This document shows, piece by piece, positions 25,413 to 34,703 of a stretch of DNA of 64,000 nt (the first letter of the stretch is position 1; each line of letters starts with the position of its first letter). Position numbers and translations under genes: made by a program. Under the pieces are notes generated by a model. That model searched no databases and was not told the DNA's origin. It saw only the letters and a list, made by a program, of their open reading frames with translations. Source of the DNA: Sporofaciens musculi (lineage in GTDB: Bacteria > Bacillota > Clostridia > Lachnospirales > Lachnospiraceae). The DNA is taken from contig NZ_WUQX01000001.1 of the NCBI RefSeq assembly GCF_009830285.1, positions 3,906,501-3,970,500 of the forward strand, in the 5' to 3' direction.

Positions 25413-26870
25413 TTAAAGTTCTTCCAACACCTCTTTAATCAGATTGCGGTCGTCCATATCATATTTTACACCCTTAATCTCCTGATAGGTTTCATGGCCT
25501 TTGCCAGCCAGAATAATCACATCTCCCGCCCTGCCGTGTTCAATGGCATACCGTATGGCCTCTTTCCGGTCACAGATGGAAATGTATTCCCCGTCTGTCT
25601 TCTTCATTCCTGTGATAATGTCGTCAATGATTACCTGTGGCTCCTCAAACCGAGGGTTGTCTGACGTGATAATCGTTAAATCCGACATCCTGCCCGACAC
25701 CTCGCCCATCTCATATCGTCTGGTCCGCGATCGATTCCCTCCGCATCCAAAAATAGTCACAATTCTCTCTGGATGATAATCCCGCAGAGTGTGAAGCAAG
25801 CTCTCAAGACTCATGGCGTTATGCGCATAATCGATCATCATGGTAAATTCATCCGACACCTTCACCATCTCAATACGTCCTCTCACCTTCGCCACCTTAA
25901 GCGCATTTTTTATGTTCTCCACAGGAACGTTAAAATGCCTGCACACCGCAATAGCTGTCAGTGAATTGTATACGCTGAAATCCCCAGGAATGTCGATTTC
26001 CACATCAAAATCCATAAGCCCGTTTACATGGTAACGGACGCCCAAATATCCTGGTCTTGTAATGTGCTCAATGTCTGTGGCCCGCAAATCTGCCTCCTTA
26101 GACATTCCAAATGTCTCTACTTGACATGTGGCATTCCTGAATACATCCTGATACCAAGGGTCATCTATATTGGCAATGCCAAGCCTGCACTGGGTAAATA
26201 AAATCCCCTTGCAGCGTTTGTAATCCTCAAAATCCTTGTGCTCATTCGGTCCGATATGGTCCTCCCCCAGATTGGTAAAGATTCCAATCTCAAAAGGAAT
26301 TCCGGCTGTCCTGTGAAGCATAAGCCCCTGTGAGGAAACCTCCATCACAACACTGTCGCACCCTGCCTTGACCATTTCCGCAAAATACTGATGAATCGTG
26401 TAGGATTCCGGCGTTGTGTTGTTAGCAGATATTGACTTATCGCCAATAATTGCCTCGATAGTACCAATCAGACCTACCTTGTGTCCCACGCCCTCCAGAA
26501 TGGATTTTACCATATAGGTGGTGGTGGTCTTTCCCTTGGTTCCGGTAATTCCGATAATCTTAAGCTTATCTGCCGGATAGCCGAAGTACGCCGCAGACAT
26601 CAAAGCCAAGGCGTAACGGGTATCCTTCACACGGATCACCGTCACATCCTCCAAAGCCTCCACCTCTTTTTCTGTAATCAATGCTTTCGCGCCTTTTGCC
26701 CCAACCTCTCCTGCATACTCGTGACCGTCGGATACCGCGCCGCTGATGCAGACAAATACACATCCTGGCGTCACCTTTCGGGAATCGTTAATAAGCTCTG
26801 TGACTTCAATCTCATGGTTTCCCTTTACGACTTCATATTCTAAATGTTCTAACAACTGGGTTAATCTCAT
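25413..26870 (-). CDS. murE: UDP-MurNAc-tripeptide synthetase MurE
   Basis: Adds the third amino acid to UDP-MurNAc-L-Ala-D-Glu in peptidoglycan synthesis. The 485-residue product shows the ATP-binding GTKGKTTTTYMVKS near residue 108, NTTPESYTIHQ near 150, the family motif MMIDYAHN near 344 and TSDNPRFEEP near 405. The DNPR tetrad is the accepted marker of meso-diaminopimelate-specific MurE, so this organism probably has DAP-type peptidoglycan. It is the first gene of the minus-strand run that starts at about 26.9 kb, divergent from pepT. Confidence 0.94.
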   Translation of the reverse strand: MRLTQLLEHLEYEVVKGNHEIEVTELINDSRKVTPGCVFVCISGAVSDGHEYAGEVGAKGAKALITEKEVEALEDVTVIRVKDTRYALALMSAAYFGYPADKLKIIGITGTKGKTTTTYMVKSILEGVGHKVGLIGTIEAIIGDKSISANNTTPESYTIHQYFAEMVKAGCDSVVMEVSSQGLMLHRTAGIPFEIGIFTNLGEDHIGPNEHKDFEDYKRCKGILFTQCRLGIANIDDPWYQDVFRNATCQVETFGMSKEADLRATDIEHITRPGYLGVRYHVNGLMDFDVEIDIPGDFSVYNSLTAIAVCRHFNVPVENIKNALKVAKVRGRIEMVKVSDEFTMMIDYAHNAMSLESLLHTLRDYHPERIVTIFGCGGNRSRTRRYEMGEVSGRMSDLTIITSDNPRFEEPQVIIDDIITGMKKTDGEYISICDRKEAIRYAIEHGRAGDVIILAGKGHETYQEIKGVKYDMDDRNLIKEVLEEL

Positions 26871-26965
26871 TTTATTTAACTGCCTCCTGTTATCAAATCA
26901 ATGATTTTCGCCAAATGAATTGTATCACACTTCGGATTATTTTTCTACAACAGAAGCATTTATTA

Positions 26966-26994
26966 ATGCAATCGAAAAATATTTATGCTATACT
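26966..26994 (+). promoter_or_regulatory. Probable pepT promoter
   Basis: In the 207-base murE/pepT intergenic region, TATACT at 26989-26994 is a good -10, with a weak -35 (ATGCAA at 26966-26971) 17 bases away. The pepT start lies about 84 bases downstream. No palindrome or riboswitch was recognised in the rest of this intergenic region. Confidence 0.5.
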
Positions 26995-27077
26995 GAAAAA
27001 CACATGTATGTACTTTAACTCCGCCACAGTATATGCGGCTGTCTGCGGAAATATATTTAGAAAAGAGGAAAATATTT

Positions 27078-28295
27078 ATGAAAGCATACGAACGTTTACT
27101 TAAGTATGTGGTTGTACGCACGCCAAGCGATGAGAACAGCGACACGGTTCCGTCTTCCGACTGTCAGTTTGACCTTGCGCGCCTGCTTAAAGCGGAGATG
27201 GAGGAATTAGGTCTTACAGATGTCCGACTTGACGACCAGTGCTACCTCTACGGAAAACTGCCTGCAACCGAAGGACTAAAGGATAAGCCTGCTATTGGTT
27301 TTATCGCTCATATGGATACAGTGGCAGATTTCTGCGACCATGAGATTAAGCCTGTCCTCACAGAGAATTACGATGGTAAAGAGCTGGCTCTGGGAGACAG
27401 CGGACTGGTGTTAAGTCCAGAGAATTTCAGCCATCTCACCAGCCTTACAGGGCGCACGCTGATTACCAGCGACGGGACCACTATTCTGGGCGCAGACGAC
27501 AAAGCAGGAATCGCTGAGATTCTCACCATGGTTGAGAGGCTTGTAAAGGAAAATATTCCACATGGTCCCATCTGCGTTGCATTTACACCGGATGAGGAGG
27601 TGGGTACAGGCGCGTCCCATTTCGACGTGGAGGCATTTGGCGCAGACTATGCTTACACACTGGACGGCGATACAGAGGGCGAGATTCAGTATGAGAACTT
27701 TAATGCCTGCAAGGCGCGGTTTGACGTGAAGGGCTTCAACGTCCATCCTGGCTCCGGAAAGGATACTATGATTAACGCAAGCCTGGTTGCCATGGAGATT
27801 AACTCTCTCCTGCCTGGCATGGAGACCTCCCGCGGTACAGAAGGCTACGAGGGCTTCTATCACCTTATGAGTATGTCTGGGGAATGTGCAAAGGCGCAGT
27901 TGAATTATATTGTCCGAGATCACGACAAGGACTTTTTCGAGGCAAGAAAAGGGACCCTTCGGCTGATTGAGAAGAATCTGAACGCAAAATGGGGCGAGGG
28001 AACGGTCACCCTCACCATTACGGAACAGTATAAGAATATGGCGGAGATCATCGCGGGATGTATGCATCTGATTGACAATGCCAAGACTGCCTGTGAAAAT
28101 GCGGGCGTGACGCCCCTTGTCATTCCCATTCGCGGAGGTACGGACGGATGCCAGTTAAGCTTCAAGGGACTGCCCTGCCCCAATCTTGGAACCGGCGGGC
28201 ACGCTTACCATGGGCCTTATGAGCACATTACGGTAGAAGGAATGGACAAGAGCGTGGATGTTGTATTGGAGCTGGTAAAGCTGTACGCTAAGTAA
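27078..28295 (+). CDS. pepT: Peptidase T (tripeptide aminopeptidase)
   Basis: Cytoplasmic dizinc M20-family enzyme that removes the N-terminal residue from tripeptides. The product has 405 residues. Metal-site motifs are FIAHMDTVADFC near residue 80, GADDKAGIAEIL near 142, PDEEVGTGASHFD near 176, LDGDTEGEIQYENF near 197 and the final histidine in LGTGGHAYHGPYEH near 380. The ATG at 27078 has AGAGGAAA upstream; the earlier in-frame start at 27033 is rejected. It is monocistronic, between a divergent murE and a terminator. Confidence 0.95.
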   Translation: MKAYERLLKYVVVRTPSDENSDTVPSSDCQFDLARLLKAEMEELGLTDVRLDDQCYLYGKLPATEGLKDKPAIGFIAHMDTVADFCDHEIKPVLTENYDGKELALGDSGLVLSPENFSHLTSLTGRTLITSDGTTILGADDKAGIAEILTMVERLVKENIPHGPICVAFTPDEEVGTGASHFDVEAFGADYAYTLDGDTEGEIQYENFNACKARFDVKGFNVHPGSGKDTMINASLVAMEINSLLPGMETSRGTEGYEGFYHLMSMSGECAKAQLNYIVRDHDKDFFEARKGTLRLIEKNLNAKWGEGTVTLTITEQYKNMAEIIAGCMHLIDNAKTACENAGVTPLVIPIRGGTDGCQLSFKGLPCPNLGTGGHAYHGPYEHITVEGMDKSVDVVLELVKLYAK

Positions 28296-28332
28296 GACAT
28301 TGGCTTATACCCTATTTTGAATATGAATGAGT

Positions 28333-28361
28333 GGGCTGTCTAAGTAAACAGCCCCCTTTTT
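28333..28361 (+). terminator. pepT terminator
   Basis: A 7-bp GC-rich stem GGGCTGT/ACAGCCC followed by CC and five Ts. It lies 38 bases after the pepT stop codon and overlaps the last codons of the convergent yitT gene. Confidence 0.75.
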
Positions 28362-29223
28362 ATACTTCTTCTTTAAAGCCTTCGCCCACCACCTCATTTG
28401 ATTCCATGATAATCGTAAATGCCCGTGGGTCAATCTGGCGCACCATTTTCTTGATGGTATACATCTGTTTGTTGTTACAGGCGCACATGACAACGTCTTT
28501 GTGCTGCTTGGAGTAGCTTCCTGTTCCTTTAAGGATTGTCGAGCCTCTCCCTGAGTATGCATCAATCGACTCTGCAACCTCTGCTCCATGCTCTGTCACA
28601 ATCAAAGTCATCTTCCCTTCGTCAACGCCATACAGGATACGGTCCATCACGATTGCCATAAGGTAGGTCACGATAATTCCGTAGATAAAACCGTCTATAT
28701 CTTTAAACACAATCAGGCTTCCCATGATGATTGTGGTGGTATCCAGCACAAAGGTAATGATTCCCAGTGAGAAGTGAGGCTTTACTTTCTTGATCGCAAC
28801 GCTGATAAAGTCCTGGCCTCCTGTGGAGGAGCCGCGCATGAACACAATCGCATATCCCGCGCCGCAAAGGACGCCCATACACAGAGCCGCCAAAAGGCGG
28901 TTGCCGTCGTACACCGGAAAACAGGGGGCAATGTAATCCAGAAAGACGGAAGATATAATCATGGTCTTGACTGACTTTAAGAAAAATGTTCTGCCAAGGA
29001 ATTTATAACAGAATATGGCAACCGGAACATTTAACAGCAGGGTTCCCGCACCCACAGGAAGCCCGAACAGGTGGTAGAGGATAATGGCGATTCCAGAGAA
29101 GCCTGCCACCGGAAAATTAGCATTCAGAGCAAAGTTGTAGATTCCGACTGCAATCAGCATACTTGCCGCAATATCCACCAAAAGGTCGATTCCTAATTCT
29201 TTCCATTTAATCTGATACTTCAT
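28360..29223 (-). CDS. YitT-family membrane protein
   Basis: A 287-residue protein with five or six membrane segments in the first 200 residues (DUF161 repeats) and a C-terminal cytoplasmic DUF2179 domain (about 205-280, KMTLIVTEHGAEVAESI onwards). The family is widespread in Firmicutes and its transported or sensed molecule is not settled. The start at 29223 is supported by AGGAGG ten bases upstream. Its leader is unusual, because an intrinsic terminator follows the promoter directly (see the separate entries). Confidence 0.88.
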   Translation of the reverse strand: MKYQIKWKELGIDLLVDIAASMLIAVGIYNFALNANFPVAGFSGIAIILYHLFGLPVGAGTLLLNVPVAIFCYKFLGRTFFLKSVKTMIISSVFLDYIAPCFPVYDGNRLLAALCMGVLCGAGYAIVFMRGSSTGGQDFISVAIKKVKPHFSLGIITFVLDTTTIIMGSLIVFKDIDGFIYGIIVTYLMAIVMDRILYGVDEGKMTLIVTEHGAEVAESIDAYSGRGSTILKGTGSYSKQHKDVVMCACNNKQMYTIKKMVRQIDPRAFTIIMESNEVVGEGFKEEV

Positions 29224-29240
29224 TTTACAAAACCTCCTGT

Positions 29241-29294
29241 GATATAAAAATAAAAAAGCAGCTGCAAACTATAAAATATAATTCGCAACTGCTC
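29241..29294 (-). terminator. Terminator inside the yitT leader
   Basis: On the minus strand a 9-bp stem AGCAGTTGC/GCAGCTGCT (29286-29294 with 29257-29265, one G-U pair) is followed by six Ts and a further T-rich stretch. It starts about a dozen bases after the -10 box and ends before the yitT ribosome binding site. It could act as an attenuator, define a short RNA of about 60 bases, or be a barrier against upstream transcription. Confidence 0.75.
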
Positions 29295-29306
29295 TTATGA
29301 TTATTA

Positions 29307-29335
29307 GTATATCCGGCAAAAATGATTTTGTCAAT
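29307..29335 (-). promoter_or_regulatory. yitT promoter
   Basis: Consensus TTGACA (29330-29335 on the minus strand), a 17-base spacer and TATACT (29307-29312). It is one of the best sigma-A promoters in the window. Confidence 0.85.
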
Positions 29336-29346
29336 ATGTGAGAAAA

Positions 29347-29700
29347 TTACACTACCGCTTCTATCAATGTCTTATCGCCTACCTGAATCTCCTTTATGCC
29401 AATCTCTTTTTTCTTGTTAAAGTTAAAGCTGAGCATGTATCCTTTCTTCAGATGAAAATATTCCAGGTAGTTAGCCAACTGGTCCTCGCCTCGCTCGTTA
29501 TAGGCATTTCCCCGCCATATTTTAAGTTCGATTACATTCTGCTCTCCCTTGTAATAAATCACCAGATCCATGCGCTCATTATTTCTCCAAACCACTGGAC
29601 TGGTTAATTTTTGATAATCTGGACTTTTTAATCTATCCACTCTGGTGATACCATGTATGAAAGATGAATATTGATGCAGCTTATTACAGCAATATTCCAA
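29347..29700 (-). pseudogene. C-terminal fragment of an AAA-ATPase/PD-(D/E)XK nuclease protein
   Basis: The last 75 or so residues, from NERMDLVIYYKG through VIELKIWRGNAYNERGEDQL to IQVGDKTLIEAVV, look like the C-terminal PD-(D/E)XK domain of the large ATP-binding protein family (DUF1703 type) that is common and often mobile in gut clostridia. The nuclease core (D, then ELK) is present. The ATPase part is absent; the first 40 residues do not look like the family, and the frame opens only with a TTG directly next to the pdxK promoter region. This is most likely a decayed remnant. There is no sign of an insertion sequence next to it. Confidence 0.7.
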
Positions 29701-29733
29701 GACTACAACAACATATAAGGAAAATAGAACTCT

Positions 29734-30594
29734 ATGACTAAAAAAATAGCAGTAATCAATGATCTATCCGGCTTTGGGCGGTGTTCCCTTACTGCGGCAA
29801 TCTCCGTCCTGTCGGCAATGGGCGTACAGGCATGTCCCCTCCCCACAGCTATACTGACTGCCCAGACCGGGTATCCCAGCTACTATTGTGACGATTATAC
29901 AGACAAAATGGAATATTTCCGCAGCGAATGGGAGAAGATGGGACAACATTTTGACGGAATCTATACAGGCTTTGTTGCAGGAGAAGCGCAGATTAGCCAG
30001 ATTTTTTATTTCCTTGAGACCTTCCAGCGTCCAGACACCTTCCTTCTGGTAGACCCTGTCATGGGTGACGATGGAAAGCCTTATCCATTTTATACGCCTG
30101 CTCTCCTTGAACAGATGCATAAACTGGCTTTACAGGCTGACATCATTACACCGAATCTCACGGAATTATGCCTTCTGACAGACACAGACTACCAGTCTCT
30201 AATGTCAAAAAATAATTTTTCTGAGCTAATTCAGACAATTCAGGATATAGGGCAGGAATTTTGCAGAAAAGGACCAAAATATGTGATTGTCACAGGAATT
30301 CGTTTCCACGACCCAGATAGGATCCAAAAAATGGGCAATCTGCTGATTGACTTAAACGGCTCCTCTCTGTTTTCTTTTCCCTACATTGGCGGCAGCTACT
30401 CCGGCACCGGCGACCTGTTCGCCTCCTGTATTGCCGGCGGATGCGCACAGAAGAACTCTTTATCTTCTACAATAGAAAAAGCAGGACAATTCCTGGAGAT
30501 GGCCCTAATTGACTCCGTCAAAGAGCAAGTACCACGCAATGACGGGGTCAACTATGAAAAATATCTGTCCCTGCTTATACCTTCATCACTTTAA
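29734..30594 (+). CDS. pdxK: Pyridoxamine kinase
   Basis: Ribokinase-fold kinase of 286 residues that phosphorylates pyridoxal, pyridoxamine or pyridoxine for vitamin B6 salvage. Visible features: N-terminal VINDLSGFGRCSLTAAISVL, the PdxK/PdxY motif DPVMGDDGKPY near residue 108, ITPNLTELCLL near 140, and the anion-hole/catalytic motif YSGTGDLFASCIAGG near 222. It could also be classed as a PdxY-like enzyme. It is monocistronic, with AAGGA upstream and a strong terminator downstream. Confidence 0.9.
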   Translation: MTKKIAVINDLSGFGRCSLTAAISVLSAMGVQACPLPTAILTAQTGYPSYYCDDYTDKMEYFRSEWEKMGQHFDGIYTGFVAGEAQISQIFYFLETFQRPDTFLLVDPVMGDDGKPYPFYTPALLEQMHKLALQADIITPNLTELCLLTDTDYQSLMSKNNFSELIQTIQDIGQEFCRKGPKYVIVTGIRFHDPDRIQKMGNLLIDLNGSSLFSFPYIGGSYSGTGDLFASCIAGGCAQKNSLSSTIEKAGQFLEMALIDSVKEQVPRNDGVNYEKYLSLLIPSSL

Positions 30595-30596
30595 AC

Positions 30597-30662
30597 AAAA
30601 ATATACAAGATATGGCGAAATTCACTTTTTATAAAATAAAATGCCATATCTTGTATATTTTT
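30597..30662. terminator. Bidirectional terminator between pdxK and lacZ
   Basis: A perfect 20-bp stem (30597-30616 with 30643-30662) with a 26-base AT-rich loop and T-runs on both strands. It sits in the 84 bases between two convergent genes. Confidence 0.9.
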
Positions 30663-30678
30663 TACTTAATGGATCAGT

Positions 30679-33600
30679 TTATATCCCACAGAACCAGAAG
30701 CTAAACTCCATCTTCTTACTCGTATCAAGCAGATACTCTGGATGGGTCTTTGACCCCCAACTGTCGTCTCCCGCAATTCCCATCTGCGCTTTAGAAGCCC
30801 GAATTACCGTATAGTGTACCTGTGGCAGTTCAAAAGGATGCATAGCATTCTCAAGTTCATGAGGCGTATAAGGCAGCGCTGAGAAGCACATAGGCCCATT
30901 CTCGGACGTCGCCTGAAACCTCATGCCCTGGCCCTTACTGTCTGTAACCTCCGCATAACGCACATCCTCCTTATTCCCACACTCCTGTGGAACAATATAC
31001 TGCGCCATATTGTCCTCCACCAGATTCTCATAAATTCCAAGCTTTCCACCCATCTTACGGTCCCCATAGGTTTCCGCAGGACCAAGACCATACCACTTCA
31101 CATGGTTGTAATCTGCATCCAGCTTGAACATCATACCGAATTCTGGCATATCTCCCAACTCTTTGACCGGATCATAGGAAAGAGTGGTCTTCACACGTCC
31201 ATCCCCAAATACCTCGTATGACACCTGGCACTTGGCCTTTGGTATGGTGCACAGATGATAGGTAAATGACACCGTGGCGCTGTGTTCTCCTTCCTGAGCC
31301 TCCAAGAAACTCATCTTAAACAGCTCGTCTCCCATCGCCTTGTCGGTAAGATACATACTGGCAATCTTCCACTGTGCATAGCGGGCTGGCATCTGATTTC
31401 CCCAGTCATTATCCACAGGCGCTCTCCAGAAGTTAGGCTTCGGAATGGACCTAAGCATCTCTTTTCCTGCAAATTTATAGGAAACCAATCCGCCTGAAAG
31501 GACAGAGAACATTACCTCAAAATGAGTTCCTCTCACACCGATATTGTGCGTACTCCTGATTACCTTCACGCCGTTACTGCATACCTTTTCTGCCTTCTCA
31601 ATCTGATATACATACTGTCCAAACGCCACCTCATGGCCTTTTTTCGCCCAGATTTCATCCTGTCTCAGATGGAAGGATACGGTAACAGCATACTCGCCTG
31701 CCAAAGTCTCCTGGGGAATCGGCAGATTATATGTCTCATTGCCAAGGGGCTCTACATGAGTCTCCAAAACTGCCCGTCTAATTATATGTCCATCCCTTGC
31801 CACCGTGACGCGACACTCAAAAATATCCGTATTGACAAACAGGTTCTTATTGATGACCTCTACCTCGGTCCTTCCTACCTTTGCCGTAATATTCTGGTAA
31901 TTGAATTTAACCTCCTGCATCTTGGGGGAAGCCTCTCGGTTTCCATAGACGATTCCATTTGCACTGAAATTATAATCTGTTGGACGCTCTCCAAAATCTC
32001 CGCCGTAAGCTTGGAATTCCTTCCCATATCTATCCTTCTTGCAAATAGTCTGGTCAATATAATCCCAGATAAATCCGCCCTGGTACAACGGCTCCGTATC
32101 CGTCAAATCTGTATACTTATGCATCGCTCCACAGGAATTCCCCATTGCATGGGTATATTCACAGCAGATAAACGGTTTACTCCTGTCATTGGCCAGGAAT
32201 TCCTTAATTCCCTCCACTGGTGTATACATCTGACTCTCCATATCGCTGGTGTCATTATAACGGCGGTCATGGTGCACCCCTTCATAATGAACCAGGCGGT
32301 TGGGATCTAACTTCCGGAAAAGCTGCGACATCTCGTAGATGTCCTTTCCGCCGTAAGACTCATTTCCGCAGGACCAGATGAGAATTGACGCATGGTTCTT
32401 GTCCCTCTGGTATATGGAATTCACACGGTCAAGCATCATGTCAAGCCATTCCTGTCTGTCATTGGGCACAACGCGGGATTTATCTCCTGTCATCATCGCC
32501 GTATCCCAGGTTCCATGGGATTCCAGGTTCGTCTCGTCAATCAGATAGAGACCATACTCATCACAGAGACGGTAGATGAGAGACCCGTCCGGATAATGGC
32601 AGGTGCGAATCGCATTGATATTGCTGCGCTTCATCGTCTCAAGATCCTTGCGAAGCTCTGCCTCGCTTACATAACGTCCGCTCACAGAACTGAACTCGTG
32701 ACGATTCACACCTTTGAATACAATCCTTCTTCCATTCAGAGTCATGATATGGTCTTTCATCTCAAACCTTCTGAAGCCAACCTTCTCCGGTATCACCTCC
32801 ATAAGCTCTCCGGCGGCATTATAAATCTCGATCGTCAGGTCATAGAGCTTCGGCTCCTCTGCACTCCAAAGCTCAGGCTCGTCCACAGTCCAGGAATGAG
32901 AAACCTCCGTCCCCAAGGCCAATTCTTCTTCTATAATCTTGCTTCCATCTTTTGTAAGCCGGATAACCGCCTTTCCCTCTGGCTTTTCTTGGGAAATCAT
33001 CTCCATACGGATATCAAACGCCGCTTTCTTCAAAGTCTCATCCGGAATCGCGCAAATCTTTAAATCACGCACATGTACATCCGGAACCGTATAAAGATAC
33101 ACATCCCTGTAGATACCTGAGAAACGATAAAAATCCTGATCCTCGCACCAGCTTGAGGCTGTCCATTTGAATACCTGAGCGGAGAGCTTGTTCTCACCCT
33201 CCACCAAATAATCCGTTAGTTCAAATTCTGACGGTGTGAAGGAATCCTCGCTGTATCCCACAAACGCCCCGTTCAGCCACAAAGCCAGTCCGCTCTCTGC
33301 GCCCTGGAAGGAGATAAAAAGCCGTCTCCCCTTCATCCTCTCCGGTACATTGAAATACTTTACATAGCTTGCCACAGGGTTGAAATACTCTGGTATCTCG
33401 CCCGGCTCAATCTCGTCATGCCCTTCCCATGGGTACTGCACATTGGCGTACTGAGGCACGTCGTATCCCTCCATCTGGATATGGGCAGGCACATGGATAT
33501 CATCCCAATCCTTACAGCAATAATCTGTTTTCTCAAATCCCCTGACTGCGGACTTATAATTTCTGGCATAATGAAACTTCCACAGCCCATTCAGACTCTC

Positions 33601-33732
33601 CTTAAATTCTTCATAATCTGCCTCCATATCCAATACAGACCCATAGTATCTGTGATCAGAATGTGCGTCAAGTCTTCCGTCACGGAAATACTGAGGGTCC
33701 TTTAATTTCCCATAATCGAATTCTCTCTCCAT
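30679..33732 (-). CDS. lacZ: Beta-galactosidase, GH2 (LacZ-type)
   Basis: A 1017-residue cytoplasmic glycoside hydrolase with the full LacZ domain order: sugar-binding jelly roll (about 40-210), immunoglobulin-like domain (about 210-320), GH2 TIM barrel (about 320-615), a second Ig-like domain and the C-terminal beta-sandwich (about 740-1015). The acid/base glutamate is in WSCGNESYGG near residue 451 and the nucleophile in FICCEYTHAMGNSCG near 525. GVNRHEFSS and TCHYPDG are also visible. There is no signal peptide, so an imported disaccharide or glycan end product is the substrate. It is divergent from the AraC-type gene, which probably regulates it. AGGAGGAGC precedes the start. Confidence 0.95.
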   Translation of the reverse strand: MEREFDYGKLKDPQYFRDGRLDAHSDHRYYGSVLDMEADYEEFKESLNGLWKFHYARNYKSAVRGFEKTDYCCKDWDDIHVPAHIQMEGYDVPQYANVQYPWEGHDEIEPGEIPEYFNPVASYVKYFNVPERMKGRRLFISFQGAESGLALWLNGAFVGYSEDSFTPSEFELTDYLVEGENKLSAQVFKWTASSWCEDQDFYRFSGIYRDVYLYTVPDVHVRDLKICAIPDETLKKAAFDIRMEMISQEKPEGKAVIRLTKDGSKIIEEELALGTEVSHSWTVDEPELWSAEEPKLYDLTIEIYNAAGELMEVIPEKVGFRRFEMKDHIMTLNGRRIVFKGVNRHEFSSVSGRYVSEAELRKDLETMKRSNINAIRTCHYPDGSLIYRLCDEYGLYLIDETNLESHGTWDTAMMTGDKSRVVPNDRQEWLDMMLDRVNSIYQRDKNHASILIWSCGNESYGGKDIYEMSQLFRKLDPNRLVHYEGVHHDRRYNDTSDMESQMYTPVEGIKEFLANDRSKPFICCEYTHAMGNSCGAMHKYTDLTDTEPLYQGGFIWDYIDQTICKKDRYGKEFQAYGGDFGERPTDYNFSANGIVYGNREASPKMQEVKFNYQNITAKVGRTEVEVINKNLFVNTDIFECRVTVARDGHIIRRAVLETHVEPLGNETYNLPIPQETLAGEYAVTVSFHLRQDEIWAKKGHEVAFGQYVYQIEKAEKVCSNGVKVIRSTHNIGVRGTHFEVMFSVLSGGLVSYKFAGKEMLRSIPKPNFWRAPVDNDWGNQMPARYAQWKIASMYLTDKAMGDELFKMSFLEAQEGEHSATVSFTYHLCTIPKAKCQVSYEVFGDGRVKTTLSYDPVKELGDMPEFGMMFKLDADYNHVKWYGLGPAETYGDRKMGGKLGIYENLVEDNMAQYIVPQECGNKEDVRYAEVTDSKGQGMRFQATSENGPMCFSALPYTPHELENAMHPFELPQVHYTVIRASKAQMGIAGDDSWGSKTHPEYLLDTSKKMEFSFWFCGI

Positions 33733-33857
33733 AGCTGCTCCTCCTTACATACTCATGAATAAATTTTCTCTGCATGCCCTTATTATATTACGGATAGACA
33801 AAAGAAAGTGTAATATGTTAAACTATATAATATAACTTTTTGAAACAGGTGATTATC
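33733..33857. promoter_or_regulatory. lacZ/araC divergent promoter region
   Basis: It holds a TATAAT for lacZ on the minus strand (33782-33787) and another TATAAT for the regulator on the plus strand (33826-33831). Neither has a recognisable -35 at 17 bases, which fits activator-dependent transcription. No clear palindrome was found. Confidence 0.5.
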
Positions 33858-34664
33858 ATGGCGATACATTACAGAAATTTTCCGGTCATCGAGCCTTTCA
33901 TCTTCGATTCCATCGGCTGCTGCTGGAGTCAAGACCGCGTACTAAGGCCCAAGGGGTTTCCCCTCTATCATTATCTCCAGACAGAGCAAGGGTGCGGAAC
34001 GGTCAAAGTCCAGGGGACTGAATACGTCCTAAATGAAAACGAGGGGCTTTTAATCTCTCCATATCTCCATCATTCCTATGAGAGAAACACAGAAGAATGG
34101 CTGACCGCCTTCGCCACATTTACCGGTACCATCCACAGCAGCATTGATAAAATGGTGGGAAATAAACCAATTATATTCATAGAGAAGGAGCAGGGAGCTA
34201 TGATTAGCGCCTTAATCAACGAAATCATGGAGAACTGGGACCTTCTGTCCGCAGATACCCGCGCCCTTTCTCTTAAATGCTACGATTTGCTGATGCATTT
34301 TACCAACAGCCGGCATCCCCGCCCCTTGACCGACGAGCCCTTATATTTGCGCTATGTTGCACCAATAATAAAAGAGATTGAAACCCATTACAACTCAGAG
34401 CTCACAGTATCTGACTTAAGCGGCAGGGTCTATGTCACGCCCCAATATTTGTCACGCCTGTTCCGGCGTTTTCTCGGATGCTCTGTTTATGAGTATCTGA
34501 CCACCTTTCGGATTAACAAGGCCAGAGAGCTTTTGGTTTCCAATCCCCGTATGGAGGTGCAGCAGATTGCCGCAGAGACGGGATTTTCTGACGCCAGCCA
34601 CTTTATCGCCATGTTTAAAAAGATAACCGGCGTTACGCCCCTTGAGTTCCGCAGGCTAAACTGA
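33858..34664 (+). CDS. AraC-family transcriptional regulator
   Basis: A 268-residue regulator. The N-terminal half (about 1-145) is a cupin-like ligand-binding domain (FPLYHYLQTEQGCGTV, ENEGLLISPYLHHSYER). The C-terminal 100 residues form the AraC DNA-binding domain with two helix-turn-helices (LTVSDLSGRVYVTPQYLSR and VQQIAAETGFSDASHFIAM in part), ending in the family motif GVTPLEFRRL. The start at 33858 (ATG) is preferred over a TTG 18 bases earlier. It lies between lacZ and a sugar ABC importer and probably activates both; direct repeats upstream of the ABC operon fit an AraC-type site. The inducer is unknown. Confidence 0.9.
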   Translation: MAIHYRNFPVIEPFIFDSIGCCWSQDRVLRPKGFPLYHYLQTEQGCGTVKVQGTEYVLNENEGLLISPYLHHSYERNTEEWLTAFATFTGTIHSSIDKMVGNKPIIFIEKEQGAMISALINEIMENWDLLSADTRALSLKCYDLLMHFTNSRHPRPLTDEPLYLRYVAPIIKEIETHYNSELTVSDLSGRVYVTPQYLSRLFRRFLGCSVYEYLTTFRINKARELLVSNPRMEVQQIAAETGFSDASHFIAMFKKITGVTPLEFRRLN

Positions 34665-34703
34665 TATGATATGAAAAGTTTTAATTACAGGAGGAAACAT
34701 ACT

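Noticed and set aside
31522..32310. A 262-codon open frame opposite lacZ
   Set aside because: It is antisense to a complete GH2 gene and has no recognisable domain or ribosome binding site.
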